Shown here: positions 26,647-33,449 of the stretch, one piece after another
How positions within the stretch are numbered: position 1 is the first letter of the stretch
Layout of the letters: the number at the start of each line of letters is the position of its first letter
Virus record (IMG/VR): IMGVR_UViG_3300036792_000058
Span: 1 to 55,069 of that record
Source: a virus
Reading direction: 5' to 3' (one strand)
DNA length: 55,069 nt
Notes under the pieces: generated by a model
Databases searched by the model: none
Seen by the model: only the letters and a program-made list of their open reading frames with translations
Told to the model about the DNA's origin: nothing
Translations under genes and position numbers: made by a program

Positions 26647-27042
26647 TCACTTCTTCTTGCAGGAGTCCGCAGTCTCCCAGTAGATCAGGGCCTCGTAGAA
26701 CTGGTACGTCGCTTCCCGCGACGGGTTCTTCGCAGCGGTAGCACCCGGATTGGGAATCGGGGTAGCGGTCAGTAGTTCCAGGGCGTTGCACGCGTGCTGC
26801 TCCTCAGCGGTCGCGAATGTCTTGGCAGTAGTTGCGTTGCGCTGCACCTGGCCGACGAGGTTGTTCAGCCGCTGGGTGTTGAAGGCACCGATGACGATCA
26901 CCACGACAAGCGCGACGATGGCGACGCTCTGGGCAATGAGCCACCACTTGCGCCGCTGGTTAGCCTTGACCAGGGGCTCGACAACCTTCTGGGCGAGGAC
27001 GAGCAACTTGTCTTCGGCGGGCAGACCGGACTCTGGGATCAC
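26647..27042 (-). CDS. Membrane protein with external Cys pair, possible lysis protein
   Basis: 131 residues. Cytoplasmic-looking N-terminus, one TM segment (~34-54: WWLIAQSVAIVALVVVIVIG), then an external domain with two Cys (HACNALE and ADSCKKK). GTG start overlaps the stop of the upstream minus-strand gene. One-TM proteins paired with another membrane protein are often holin or spanin candidates; nothing here proves it. Confidence 0.6.
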   Translation of the reverse strand: MIPESGLPAEDKLLVLAQKVVEPLVKANQRRKWWLIAQSVAIVALVVVIVIGAFNTQRLNNLVGQVQRNATTAKTFATAEEQHACNALELLTATPIPNPGATAAKNPSREATYQFYEALIYWETADSCKKK

Positions 27043-27626
27043 TTTTGCTCCTGCTGCTTACGGCGGATTCGCGTAAGGTCCATTGTAGCGAGCACGATGG
27101 CAGCGGAAGTAGGGTCTCCAGGGTCTACGTGGAAGCCCACGTCCTGCCCTGGTATCCAGTCCTTGATGATCCTCAGGTAGTGGCGGAGGCGCATCTCCTG
27201 GTCAGCGCCGAACGGGCCGCGACCGTCAACGTACGCGTAGTACGCGTCGTACAGGGCGTCCAGCTCGGCGTTTTCAGGGTGCGGCTTGTGAAGTACCTGA
27301 ATGTTGGAGACGGCCAGCGCCTCGATCGCTTTCCACAAGGGCTCGACCTTAGTGTTCAGGGTGCTGAGCTGGTCCTTTACCGGCTCCAGCGCTTCAGCTA
27401 TCGCGATCTTCGTGGAGGCGTCCTGGTGAGAGCTTTCCGCGTCCAGTTTCGCGTGAATGCTCTGGAGGTCTGCCTTGATAGGCGCGAGGGCGGTGGCCAG
27501 GCGGGCGTCCATAGCCGACTTGCGCTCGGTCCTGCGCCTTCCGAAGCGCGTTTCCAGGTAAAGGAAGAGGGTGCCGAGACCGCCGATGACTGTGCCTACG
27601 ATAAGCGCAATCGTCCCTGCGTCCAC
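27039..27626 (-). CDS. N-anchored coiled-coil membrane protein, holin-like candidate
   Basis: 195 residues. One TM at ~5-23 (TIALIVGTVIGGLGTLFLYLE), then a basic stretch, a long helix (DARLATALAPIKADLQSIHAKL and on) and a folded C-terminus (YAYVDGRGPFGADQEMRLR). GTG start with AGGAG upstream. It forms a two-gene operon with 26647. Topology is like some actinophage holin-pair members, but function is unproven. Confidence 0.55.
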   Translation of the reverse strand: MDAGTIALIVGTVIGGLGTLFLYLETRFGRRRTERKSAMDARLATALAPIKADLQSIHAKLDAESSHQDASTKIAIAEALEPVKDQLSTLNTKVEPLWKAIEALAVSNIQVLHKPHPENAELDALYDAYYAYVDGRGPFGADQEMRLRHYLRIIKDWIPGQDVGFHVDPGDPTSAAIVLATMDLTRIRRKQQEQK

Positions 27627-27688
27627 GGGCCAGCTCCTGAATCCTGGGTGAAAACGACTACCTCACTCAAGAATAGGGGAGCTGGCCC
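27627..27688 (-). promoter_or_regulatory. Inverted repeat framing a candidate minus-strand promoter
   Basis: An 11-bp perfect inverted repeat (GGGCCAGCTCC at 27627-27637, complement at 27678-27688) encloses a minus-strand TTGAGT and CAGGAT pair about 18 bases apart. The start codon at 27626 follows directly. The repeat could be an operator or a terminator for the upstream minus-strand gene 27702-28571. Confidence 0.4.
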
Positions 27689-27701
27689 GGCGAACCTAGA
27701 G

Positions 27702-28571
27702 CTATGCGCGCACTAGCCTGACAGGGTTCTGGCCTGGCACGACCGCAACGACCCATCCGTCCTGAACAGTGAGGTACCGGCCGTCTGAAAGATTGACGCG
27801 GAGCCCGAACTCAGGCAGGCTGTTACCTGACATCACACCCTTGAGCGGCGCGGCATTCGGGCCTCCGGCGATCGAGCTGAAGTGCCCGTACTCCTCAACC
27901 TCTTCCAGCCCGAGGTCTTCCGCGAGCGCTCCCGTGCCCTTGCCCCGGATGATGTGCTGGGTGGTCTGGTCCTGAAGGTGCCGGCCGAAGGCGGTAACGT
28001 GATCAGCGCCGCCCTCAGCTTCTGCCCATGCGGCTTGCGCTTCCGCCTGGTACGCGCTGTTCGCGAACTGGCCCTGGGCTTTTTCCTCGTCCCGCGCGAT
28101 CTCTTCCTCACGGCGGGCGCGGTGACGCTGGATGGCTTCCCACTCCTCGCGGGTGCGGCGGTGCACGGGGCGCTTCGGCTGGTTCTTGCGTGCCTCGGCC
28201 TCGGCCCGCGTCTGCACGTCGGCCCGGACTCGCTTGTTGGCCTCGGCCACCATCTCACGGCCAAGCCGCTGGAACGCACGGCCCTGTGACATCAGCTCAC
28301 CAGTCAGCGGGTCGTACACGTCACCCTGCTCGCGCTTGGCGGCCTCGCTGACCTCGAACTTGTACTCCGGCTCCCAGCCGAGCTTGTTCCAGTCGTTCTT
28401 GATGACGGTGACCTTGGCGACCGACGCGTTCTTGGCCTGGAGCGCCTGGACGATGACCTGGGGCGCGGCTGGCGGGTACTGCTGCGGCTGCGGTGTCACG
28501 GGCACGGGATAGGGGGCATAGGGGACGGGCTGCGGGTACTGGCTAACTGCACGACGGCGGCCTTTGGGCAT
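27702..28571 (-). CDS. Unknown protein with Pro-rich N-terminus and charged coiled coil
   Basis: 289 residues. N-terminus rich in Pro, Tyr and Gln (~10-38). It then has a small domain (KVTVIKNDWNKLGWEPEYKFEVSE), a long charged helix (~110-185: RTREEWEAIQRHRARREEE), a mixed region (HVTAFGRHLQDQTTQHIIRG), and a C-terminal beta domain (FGLRVNLSDGRYLTVQDGWVV). No family recognised. Two bases separate it from the upstream gene. Confidence 0.65.
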   Translation of the reverse strand: MPKGRRRAVSQYPQPVPYAPYPVPVTPQPQQYPPAAPQVIVQALQAKNASVAKVTVIKNDWNKLGWEPEYKFEVSEAAKREQGDVYDPLTGELMSQGRAFQRLGREMVAEANKRVRADVQTRAEAEARKNQPKRPVHRRTREEWEAIQRHRARREEEIARDEEKAQGQFANSAYQAEAQAAWAEAEGGADHVTAFGRHLQDQTTQHIIRGKGTGALAEDLGLEEVEEYGHFSSIAGGPNAAPLKGVMSGNSLPEFGLRVNLSDGRYLTVQDGWVVAVVPGQNPVRLVRA

Positions 28572-28573
28572 GG

Positions 28574-28801
28574 TTACATCTTCTCCTGGATCTTGAGGTG
28601 CTTGTCGTAGGTGAGGAAATGCTCGTACGGCAGCCTGCCCAGCCTCTTCAGGGCACCGTTCTTGGCTGCGCCGCGCAGAGCAAGTGCATGACCGTAAGCG
28701 CGGTTGAAGTCATGCCTCAGTCGCCGCCAGCGAGCGGGGGTGGGCGACGCTTCCCAGCGTTGCACCCGCTCTTCGAGCGTCAGGGGCTTAGTTTGGCTCA
28801 T
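28574..28801 (-). CDS. Small basic hypothetical protein
   Basis: 75 residues from ATG at 28801 (SQTKPLTLEERVQRWEASP), rich in Arg and Lys and probably all helical. A longer reading from 28888 would cross the promoter of the divergent nuclease gene and is rejected. First gene of the minus-strand run 28801-26647. Confidence 0.6.
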   Translation of the reverse strand: MSQTKPLTLEERVQRWEASPTPARWRRLRHDFNRAYGHALALRGAAKNGALKRLGRLPYEHFLTYDKHLKIQEKM

Positions 28802-28821
28802 GCATCCCTTAACACGTCTAG

Positions 28822-28849
28822 GTGACGGATGATTCCCGGCGGGTAGAAT
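28822..28849 (+). promoter_or_regulatory. Candidate promoter for HKD nuclease gene, probably leaderless
   Basis: GTGACG (28822) and TAGAAT (28844) with 16 bases between. The expected transcription start, ~7 bases past the -10, falls on the ATG at 28857, so the mRNA may lack a 5' leader. No ribosome site is visible. Confidence 0.45.
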
Positions 28850-28856
28850 GTCCGTT

Positions 28857-29411
28857 ATGTCCATGAAGAATTTCCCCGATCTCGCCAAGTTCGCGGCGCG
28901 GCCGGTGCCTGTCGGCTACCCGGTTGAAGAGCATATAACGCTCTACGCGCCCGATGACAACCTCCACGGCGCGCTCGGGGCCTTCATCGACTCCGTTGAG
29001 CACTCGCTTTCCCTTGCGATGTACGGCTTTGACGACGACACGCTGGCCACCGCAGTGCTGCGCAAGCTCCAGGACCCGAAGGTCTTCGTCCAGCTCTGCC
29101 TTGACTCCACCCAGGCGGCCGGCGTGCACGAGAAGGCCCTGCTGGCGACGGTGAACTACCCGAGCAACGTCGTGGCCTTCGGGCACAGCGAGGGCGGCGC
29201 GATCATGCACCTGAAGACGGGAGTCATGGACGGGCTCGACTGCTTCTCCGGCTCTACCAACTGGAGCGAGTCCGGCGAGAGCAAGCAGGACAACGAGCTG
29301 AGCTTCACCCGCCACCCGATGATCGCCTTCCGGCTGCGCCACAAGATCGACCTGATCCACGCGAGCATGCTCACCCAGATGGACGCCAAGCGGGTGGCCG
29401 GTGGCCAGTAG
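28857..29411 (+). CDS. Phospholipase D-like (HKD) nuclease
   Basis: 184 residues from ATG 28857; in-frame ATGs at 28848 and 28863 are alternatives. One HxKxxxxD motif (H118, K120, D125 in MHLKTGVMDG) followed by FSGSTNWSES matches the Nuc/phospholipase D fold. Proteins with one HKD motif are usually dimeric endonucleases of the Nuc type. It may degrade host DNA or process RNA. First gene of the plus-strand run 28857-32619. Confidence 0.75.
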   Translation: MSMKNFPDLAKFAARPVPVGYPVEEHITLYAPDDNLHGALGAFIDSVEHSLSLAMYGFDDDTLATAVLRKLQDPKVFVQLCLDSTQAAGVHEKALLATVNYPSNVVAFGHSEGGAIMHLKTGVMDGLDCFSGSTNWSESGESKQDNELSFTRHPMIAFRLRHKIDLIHASMLTQMDAKRVAGGQ

Positions 29412-29682
29412 CAAGGGCCGCAACAAGCGTCACACGCACAGGTTCAAGAGGCCCGCCAACGACGGCTTCGTACCGTACATGGCGAGTAAGCTGTGCGAGG
29501 TATGCGGGAAGCAGTGCTACCCCACCCGCGAGGACGCCAAGCACTCTGCTAGGGTGAATCATCCCGGTAAGGTGATGCACGTCTACTACTGCACCGAGCC
29601 CTCGGGGATTGTATGGTGGCACCTGTCGTCCATCCCCGCCGACAAGCTCACGCAACTGAGGGACAGGAATCATGATCAGTAA
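29401..29682 (+). CDS. Small zinc-finger-like protein
   Basis: 93 residues, GTG start overlapping the nuclease by 11 bases. Basic start (SSKGRNKRHTHRFKRP), then CEVCGKQCYPTREDAKHSA, VNHPGKVMHVYYCTEP and WWHL. Such small Cys/His proteins with a reading like a zinc ribbon are frequent in phages. Possibly nucleic-acid binding. Confidence 0.65.
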   Translation: MASSKGRNKRHTHRFKRPANDGFVPYMASKLCEVCGKQCYPTREDAKHSARVNHPGKVMHVYYCTEPSGIVWWHLSSIPADKLTQLRDRNHDQ

Positions 29683-29899
29683 ACTACTCAACTGGCTCAT
29701 GGGCTGGTACACCACCCGCCACATCAAGAAGCACAGCCCGGAGCTGTACAAGTTCCTGAAGGGCTACGAGTACCGGGACGAGGACTTCGTAGAAGTCGAG
29801 CGCCCTGAAGGCGGGACCAAGCTCCGCATCCACAAGGACGCGATGGAGAACCTGCGCAAGCTCGGCATCGACGAGAACAACATCCTCGACGACGAGTGA
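29672..29899 (+). CDS. Small hypothetical protein
   Basis: 75 residues. Trp-rich start (ISKLLNWLMGWYTTRHI), then a charged body and acidic end (LGIDENNILDDE). Overlaps both neighbours (11 and 4 bases). No family recognised. Confidence 0.6.
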   Translation: MISKLLNWLMGWYTTRHIKKHSPELYKFLKGYEYRDEDFVEVERPEGGTKLRIHKDAMENLRKLGIDENNILDDE

Positions 29900-30060
29900 T
29901 CTTCTGGAGCTGCCAGCGGTGCGGGCTGAAGATGTGGCCCGAGGAACTGCTGGAGCACGTCCGGCTGCTGCATCCTGACTTCGACAAGGACATTGAGCGC
30001 TGGGCGGACGGCGAGCTAGCCGTCTACGACGAAACCATCGACGAGGAGTTCAGGACGTAG
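29896..30060 (+). CDS. 54-residue C2H2 zinc-finger protein
   Basis: GTG start overlaps the previous TGA (GTGA). CQRCGLKMWPEELLEH then VRLLH gives Cx2C-x11-Hx4H, a classical C2H2 spacing starting at Cys6. The tail is acidic. The fold is small enough for one zinc finger; DNA, RNA or protein binding is possible. Confidence 0.65.
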   Translation: MIFWSCQRCGLKMWPEELLEHVRLLHPDFDKDIERWADGELAVYDETIDEEFRT

Positions 30061-30064
30061 CGCC

Positions 30065-30847
30065 ATGCCCAAGACCAGGGCCCCTGAGACCAGGGGCAGG
30101 CACCGCATCGACCGTGCACCGGGGCCGGTTACCTCGGCCTACAAGATCATGTCCTTCAAGCCGAAGCACAAGCTCTCTGACCTGATGCTCCGGCTCTGGC
30201 CGCTCCTGCCGCTCATACCCCTGGCCTACGCCGCCGCTCACGGCAAGCTGATGGCCTATGCCGATGACACCCTCGGCTACGACGCGGTACTGGCACTGGT
30301 TGCCTGCCTCGCGGTCACCCCTGTCATCACCGCCGTCAAGATGCCCATCGCCAAGCTCCGGTGGTGGTACGGGAACTGGGTGTTCTTCCTCGGCGCTACC
30401 GGCCTGGTCCTGCACCTGGCCTACCCTCCGGGAACCCTCGCGGCCCGCGCCGCCGGGAACTCAGTGGACTGGACGGGCACCCTGATCATCGCCCTGCTGC
30501 TGCCCATGACCGCAACCTCGTCCGTCATCGCCCAGAAGCTGCTGGGACCGGAGTGGAAGCGCTGGCAGCGCGGGCTGGTGTGGGTGGTGTGGGCCGTCAT
30601 CGCGCTGCACCTGTACCTCATGCACGCCCCGGTCACCCTCGCGGCCTACTTCGCCGCCACCCTGCCCGCCATCGTCATCAGGCAGTCCTCGATTCGCAAG
30701 AGCGTCAAGGACTGGCGGGCTGACCACTACGAGAACGGCCACTGGTGGGTAGTGATGGGAACACTCGCTACCCTCGCCATCGCCGGCGTCACGGTCCTGA
30801 TGTCAGAGGAGATTCGCGTTGCCATCCACGCCGTCCTCCTCACGTAA
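30065..30847 (+). CDS. Ferric-reductase-like heme membrane protein (MsrQ/YedZ type)
   Basis: 260 residues, basic N-tail then about six TM segments. The body follows MsrQ/YedZ and the ferric reductase-like transmembrane family: TLGYDAVLALVACLAVTPV, WWYGNWVFFLGATGLVLHLAY (H117), LLLPMTATSS, then WKRWQRGLVWVVWAVIALHLY (H182). MsrQ proteins bind b-type heme and pass electrons across the membrane. The His of the usual WQRLHR motif is Gly170 here, so one heme ligand may be missing or supplied by H187. A very unusual phage gene. It starts the cassette 30065-32252. Confidence 0.7.
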   Translation: MPKTRAPETRGRHRIDRAPGPVTSAYKIMSFKPKHKLSDLMLRLWPLLPLIPLAYAAAHGKLMAYADDTLGYDAVLALVACLAVTPVITAVKMPIAKLRWWYGNWVFFLGATGLVLHLAYPPGTLAARAAGNSVDWTGTLIIALLLPMTATSSVIAQKLLGPEWKRWQRGLVWVVWAVIALHLYLMHAPVTLAAYFAATLPAIVIRQSSIRKSVKDWRADHYENGHWWVVMGTLATLAIAGVTVLMSEEIRVAIHAVLLT

Positions 30848-31001
30848 GCCAGCTATATCCAGACGGGGAATACAGCTAGCAACCGCAACGGTTCTAGGTG
30901 TTGTAACCATCTCCCTGATCCTCGGCATCCTTGCCCTCGGTGCCTGGGAAATTCACCTCAGCGGATTCACGCTGTGGCTACACGCAATGACAGGAAGGTA
31001 A
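30819..31001 (+). CDS. Small membrane protein, one TM
   Basis: 60 residues from TTG 30819, overlapping the reductase-like gene by 29 bases. Ser/Arg-rich start, then TM ~20-45 (ATATVLGVVTISLILGILAL), and end SGFTLWLHAMTGR. Three bases separate it from the secreted-protein gene, so it is likely co-translated. Possible partner or chaperone of the heme protein. Confidence 0.55.
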   Translation: MPSTPSSSRKPAISRRGIQLATATVLGVVTISLILGILALGAWEIHLSGFTLWLHAMTGR

Positions 31002-31004
31002 GGT

Positions 31005-32252
31005 ATGTCATCTCACAGGCGCACGAGCAGGAAGAAGGCGTGGGCTGTAGCAGCCTGCATCGCCACTGCCGTCGGAACAGGGGCAGGCATCGCATACGCC
31101 TCGCCCGGAGACCACCCGCAAGGCGAGCACTCGTTCTCCGACCCGTTCCGGTACGTCAGCCACCAAGGACTGCACAATCTGACCAGCGCACCCGACTGCA
31201 CGCTGAAGGTGCCCTCTGACCCGCTGTCCGCTCGCGGACTGGCAACCCCCTACGTGCTGCACAGCGCCGGGGCCATGTGCAACGAAGACGAGACGACCGG
31301 CGCGTTTGTCCAGGCCACCATCCTCGACCCGGCTACCGGCGTGGTCAGCGTCTACGACCCCGAGGTAGTCACACCAGGCGAGAGCGCGCCCACACCTCCC
31401 GTGGTGAAGCTGCCACGCGATGCTGTGGTGTCCATCTGGACCGGCTTCAACGGCAACAAGCTGAAGCTGACCGGGGAAGGCGCTGGCGAGTTCGTGAACT
31501 TCGCCCAGCAGTCCTACGACAACAGCCCGCAGATGTTCACCGCACTCAACCGTGCAGTGCGCGCAGGGAAGCTGACGGTTCCTCCTGTCGGCATGGGCAT
31601 GGACAACCTGGCCTGCCCGACCACCCGCGACGCATCGGTCACCGACCAGGACCCGAACGACAACGTGCCGGTCACCTACCCGTACGCGTCTAACGCCTCC
31701 AACGGCTCTGACGAACAGCTCGTCAACCTGATTCAGGGAGCGCTCGGGTGCAAGGAATGGACGGTGCCGCTGCTCGACCCAGGCGTTGCCATGGGCTCTG
31801 GGATGGGAACTTCCACCTCCGGCGTGCTCCAGGAACTCCAGGCGGCGACCGACCAGCAGGTTCCGGTCCAGCTCGTGCCTGGTAACGACGAGTTCACCAC
31901 CACCAACGGTGACTTCGTTCCGCCCACGGGAACAGGCAAGTACGACATGTTCCGCAACAACCTGTACCGCGAGCAGGTTGATCAGCCCCCGGCGTTCTCC
32001 AACCAGACGGCGCAGTTCTGCACCAACCTGAAGGAAGGCGCAGCCCGCCTCGGGCAGGACCAGTCACTGGACGCGATGCAGCCGGCTCCGGCGTTCGCGA
32101 ACATCGGCACCAACCTCGCCAACGTCCTGGCCGGGCGGTTCGTGGCTACCTGGCAGTTGCTTGACTGCACAGGTATCTCACCGATCACAGTGACTACGCA
32201 GAACCCTGACGGCACGGGCCTCGTGGTCAGCGCGACTTACCCGTCACCGTGA
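31005..32252 (+). CDS. Secreted protein of actinomycete type
   Basis: 415 residues. Signal peptide (SSHRRTSRKK, then hydrophobic ~12-30, cleavage near AYA/SPG). The mature part begins with DCTLKVPSDPLSARGLATPY and has repeated landmarks (FVQATILDPATGVVSVYDP, VVSIWTGFNGNKLKL, ALGCKEWTVPLLDPG, and FCTNLKEGAARLGQ). Its cysteines would form disulfides. I recall similar large secreted proteins in actinomycetes and fungi; no enzyme is assigned. Transfer from the host, along with the reductase-like gene, is likely. Confidence 0.65.
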   Translation: MSSHRRTSRKKAWAVAACIATAVGTGAGIAYASPGDHPQGEHSFSDPFRYVSHQGLHNLTSAPDCTLKVPSDPLSARGLATPYVLHSAGAMCNEDETTGAFVQATILDPATGVVSVYDPEVVTPGESAPTPPVVKLPRDAVVSIWTGFNGNKLKLTGEGAGEFVNFAQQSYDNSPQMFTALNRAVRAGKLTVPPVGMGMDNLACPTTRDASVTDQDPNDNVPVTYPYASNASNGSDEQLVNLIQGALGCKEWTVPLLDPGVAMGSGMGTSTSGVLQELQAATDQQVPVQLVPGNDEFTTTNGDFVPPTGTGKYDMFRNNLYREQVDQPPAFSNQTAQFCTNLKEGAARLGQDQSLDAMQPAPAFANIGTNLANVLAGRFVATWQLLDCTGISPITVTTQNPDGTGLVVSATYPSP

Positions 32253-32283
32253 GGAACCATCACAGTCAGCTACATTAGGGTGT

Positions 32284-32619
32284 GTGGCCCGTACTCACCA
32301 TGCAACCCGAACGTGGCGTCTTAGCTGCGGCTGCCTGCGTGACTACCCCGGAATGCCGCTCGGGAAAGTGCACCAGGTTCTGTGCGTGGCATGCCGCACC
32401 GCCGTGACCACCTTGTACGCGTACGAGGAGCGGCGGTGCGGCTACACCACAACGGCCGGGCGGCCGGAAGACGGCAAGCTGATCCACGTGAGCTGTACCA
32501 ACACCGAGGGAAGCAAGGACTGTGGCAAGGGCCTCCACTTCGACAGGTACGTGCAGCTCAGGTTCACGCAGCGCGGCAAGCTGAAGGCAACCCGGACTGG
32601 CTCGACAGGTCGCCCCTAG
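32284..32619 (+). CDS. Cys-rich small protein, putative zinc ribbon
   Basis: 111 residues from GTG. Ligand-like pattern: SCGCL, then VLCVACRT, RRCGYTT and SCTNTEGSKDCGK. Two CxxC-like knuckles suggest one or two zinc sites. Basic end (QRGKLKATRTGS). Last protein gene before the RNA array. Confidence 0.55.
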   Translation: MARTHHATRTWRLSCGCLRDYPGMPLGKVHQVLCVACRTAVTTLYAYEERRCGYTTTAGRPEDGKLIHVSCTNTEGSKDCGKGLHFDRYVQLRFTQRGKLKATRTGSTGRP

Positions 32620-32630
32620 CGTGTGATACA
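32602..32630 (+). promoter_or_regulatory. Candidate promoter of the Y RNA array
   Basis: TCGACA (32602) and GATACA (32625) are 17 bases apart. The predicted start (~32637) falls at the outer helix of the first Y RNA (32640). No clear promoter was seen between the later units, so one processed transcript is plausible. Confidence 0.4.
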
Positions 32631-32639
32631 GTCGGAACC

Positions 32640-32760
32640 TGGAGCCGGAAGGTACCTGGTTATCCTTCTGAACAAAGGCCCGTAGGTGGTGGAACTCCAC
32701 TGAACCCGCAAGGGTGTGCTCACTAAGCAGGGTAAACGGTCAGGTCCGTACTACGCCCCA
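32640..32760 (+). ncRNA. Y RNA 1 (Ro-binding stem plus tRNA-like insert)
   Basis: Short outer helix TGG/CCA. The 5' strand AGCCGGAAGG is followed by inner helix ACCTGG (32654) with TCAGGT (32740), then TTATC; the 3' strand is TACTACGCC. The insert holds a T-arm-like hairpin (GTGG, loop TGGAACT, CCAC at 32686-32700), a GCAA-capped hairpin (32704-32715) and TGCT/AGCA (32717-32729). This is the same arm order as in units 3, 6 and 7. The outer helix is weaker than in other units. Confidence 0.65.
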
Positions 32761-32775
32761 ACAACTACATACTTC

Positions 32776-32875
32776 GAGCGAGCCGGACAAGTGCCGGTTA
32801 TCTGCGGGAGATCGGAGGCGGCCCAGATACTTGCTGGGTGCGCACGTAAAACCCGGAACTTCCTTACGCCCGCTC
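32776..32875 (+). ncRNA. Y RNA 2
   Basis: Outer helix GAGCG/CGCTC (32776 and 32871). 5' strand AGCCGGAC; inner helix AAGT-G-CCGG with CCGG-A-ACTT (one mismatch); then TTATC. 3' strand CTTACGCC. The insert has CCCAG/CTGGG with a seven-base loop, closed by TGCG/CGCA, and lacks a clear T-arm. The outer helix differs in sequence from the other units but still pairs. Confidence 0.75.
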
Positions 32876-32878
32876 ACA

Positions 32879-32950
32879 TGCCAGGTAGCCCAAGTAGAGG
32901 CAGCCTCCAATAAGAGGAACTAAGTGGCGGTGTCGAATCCGCCCCTGGCA
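32879..32950 (+). tRNA. Degenerate tRNA or tRNA-like RNA
   Basis: 72 bases with a perfect 7-bp acceptor (TGCCAGG/CCTGGCA), TA at 8-9, and arms in normal tRNA order. It departs from a working tRNA in three places: the D-loop lacks the GG pair, the CCTC/GAGG anticodon hairpin has only six loop bases (CAATAA), and the T-loop has an extra base (TGTCGAAT). No anticodon can be assigned. Either a decayed tRNA between Y RNA genes or a tRNA mimic. Confidence 0.5.
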
Positions 32951-32970
32951 CTAGACAACTAAACAGCGTG

Positions 32971-33101
32971 ACAGTGAGCCGGATGTTGCCCGGTTATCAA
33001 TGGTTCGATTCCACTACCAGGCTCCGCTTCGGCGTACGCCTGGTGCGCAAGGCGCGCATCCCTCGCAAGAGGGAGACCCGGACACGCCTTATGCCCACTG
33101 T
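32971..33101 (+). ncRNA. Y RNA 3 with permuted tRNA-like insert
   Basis: Outer helix ACAGTG/CACTGT. 5' strand AGCCGGAT; inner CCGG/CCGG with outward pairs; TTATC; 3' strand CCTTATGCC. The insert shows T-arm TGG-TTCGATT-CCA (33001-33013), a 7-bp acceptor-like helix ACCAGGC/GCCTGGT (33016 and 33038) capped by CGC-TTCG-GCG, then a D-arm-like GCGC/GCGC hairpin (33045-33057) and a GCAA-capped hairpin. T-arm, acceptor, D-arm is the order of a circularly permuted tRNA. Confidence 0.8.
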
Positions 33102-33109
33102 GCCTCTTC

Positions 33110-33176
33110 GGTGCGAGCCGAATGCGAGCGTTATCCTTCTAAGATAAAATGCTCAAAGTAGTCTTACGCCCGCACC
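33110..33176 (+). ncRNA. Y RNA 4, short form without tRNA-like insert
   Basis: Outer helix GGTGCG/CGCACC (6 bp). 5' strand AGCCGAAT, TTATC and 3' strand CTTACGCC are kept. Inner helix GAGCG/TGCTC. Only about 20 bases lie between the two inner strands, so this 67-base RNA has the Ro-binding stem but no tRNA-like module. Confidence 0.7.
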
Positions 33177-33188
33177 TACAACTTCAGA

Positions 33189-33267
33189 GCAGAGCCGGAA
33201 CAATGGGGTTACCCTTACCAAGGTCGAAAGATCAAGGATATTTCCCCGCCGTGACCTTACGCCCTGC
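33189..33267 (+). ncRNA. Y RNA 5, short form
   Basis: Outer helix GCAG/CTGC. 5' strand AGCCGGAAC, inner GGGG/CCCC, TTACC in place of TTATC, and 3' strand CCTTACGCC. The small insert has a CCTT/AAGG hairpin and GGTC-GAAA-GATC, a GNRA-capped hairpin. Weaker pairing than the others, but all signature blocks are in register. Confidence 0.6.
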
Positions 33268-33286
33268 CCACTAACTCAATAGCGTT

Positions 33287-33437
33287 GCGGAGAGCCGGAG
33301 TTGTCCGGTTATCACTTGTTAAACTGGGTGTTGCGGGTTCAAATCCCGTCCGGGAGCCTCAGAACTTCCGGTAGCTCAAGCTGGCAGAGCACTAGTCTGA
33401 GTCCCGAAAGGGAGCCGGCGGCATCTACGCCCTCCGC
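33287..33437 (+). ncRNA. Y RNA 6 containing a full circularly permuted tRNA module
   Basis: Outer helix GCGGAG/CTCCGC, 5' strand AGCCGGAG, inner CCGG/CCGG, TTATC, 3' strand CTACGCC. The insert folds as a permuted tRNA: ACTGG (33323, anticodon-stem 3' strand), T-arm GCGGG-TTCAAAT-CCCGT (33333-33349), acceptor 3' strand CCGGGAG (33350), an eight-base linker, acceptor 5' strand CTTCCGG (33365), TA, D-arm GCTC/GAGC with GG in its loop (33374-33390), and CTAGT (33392), which pairs with ACTGG. A TCCC-GAAA-GGGA hairpin follows. The Ro stem joins at the open anticodon end. Confidence 0.85.
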
Positions 33438-33449
33438 GCCCACAGCAGC

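Noticed and set aside
32714-32923. Short open frames of 65-69 residues inside the array
   Set aside because: They overlap paired RNA elements and show no coding character.
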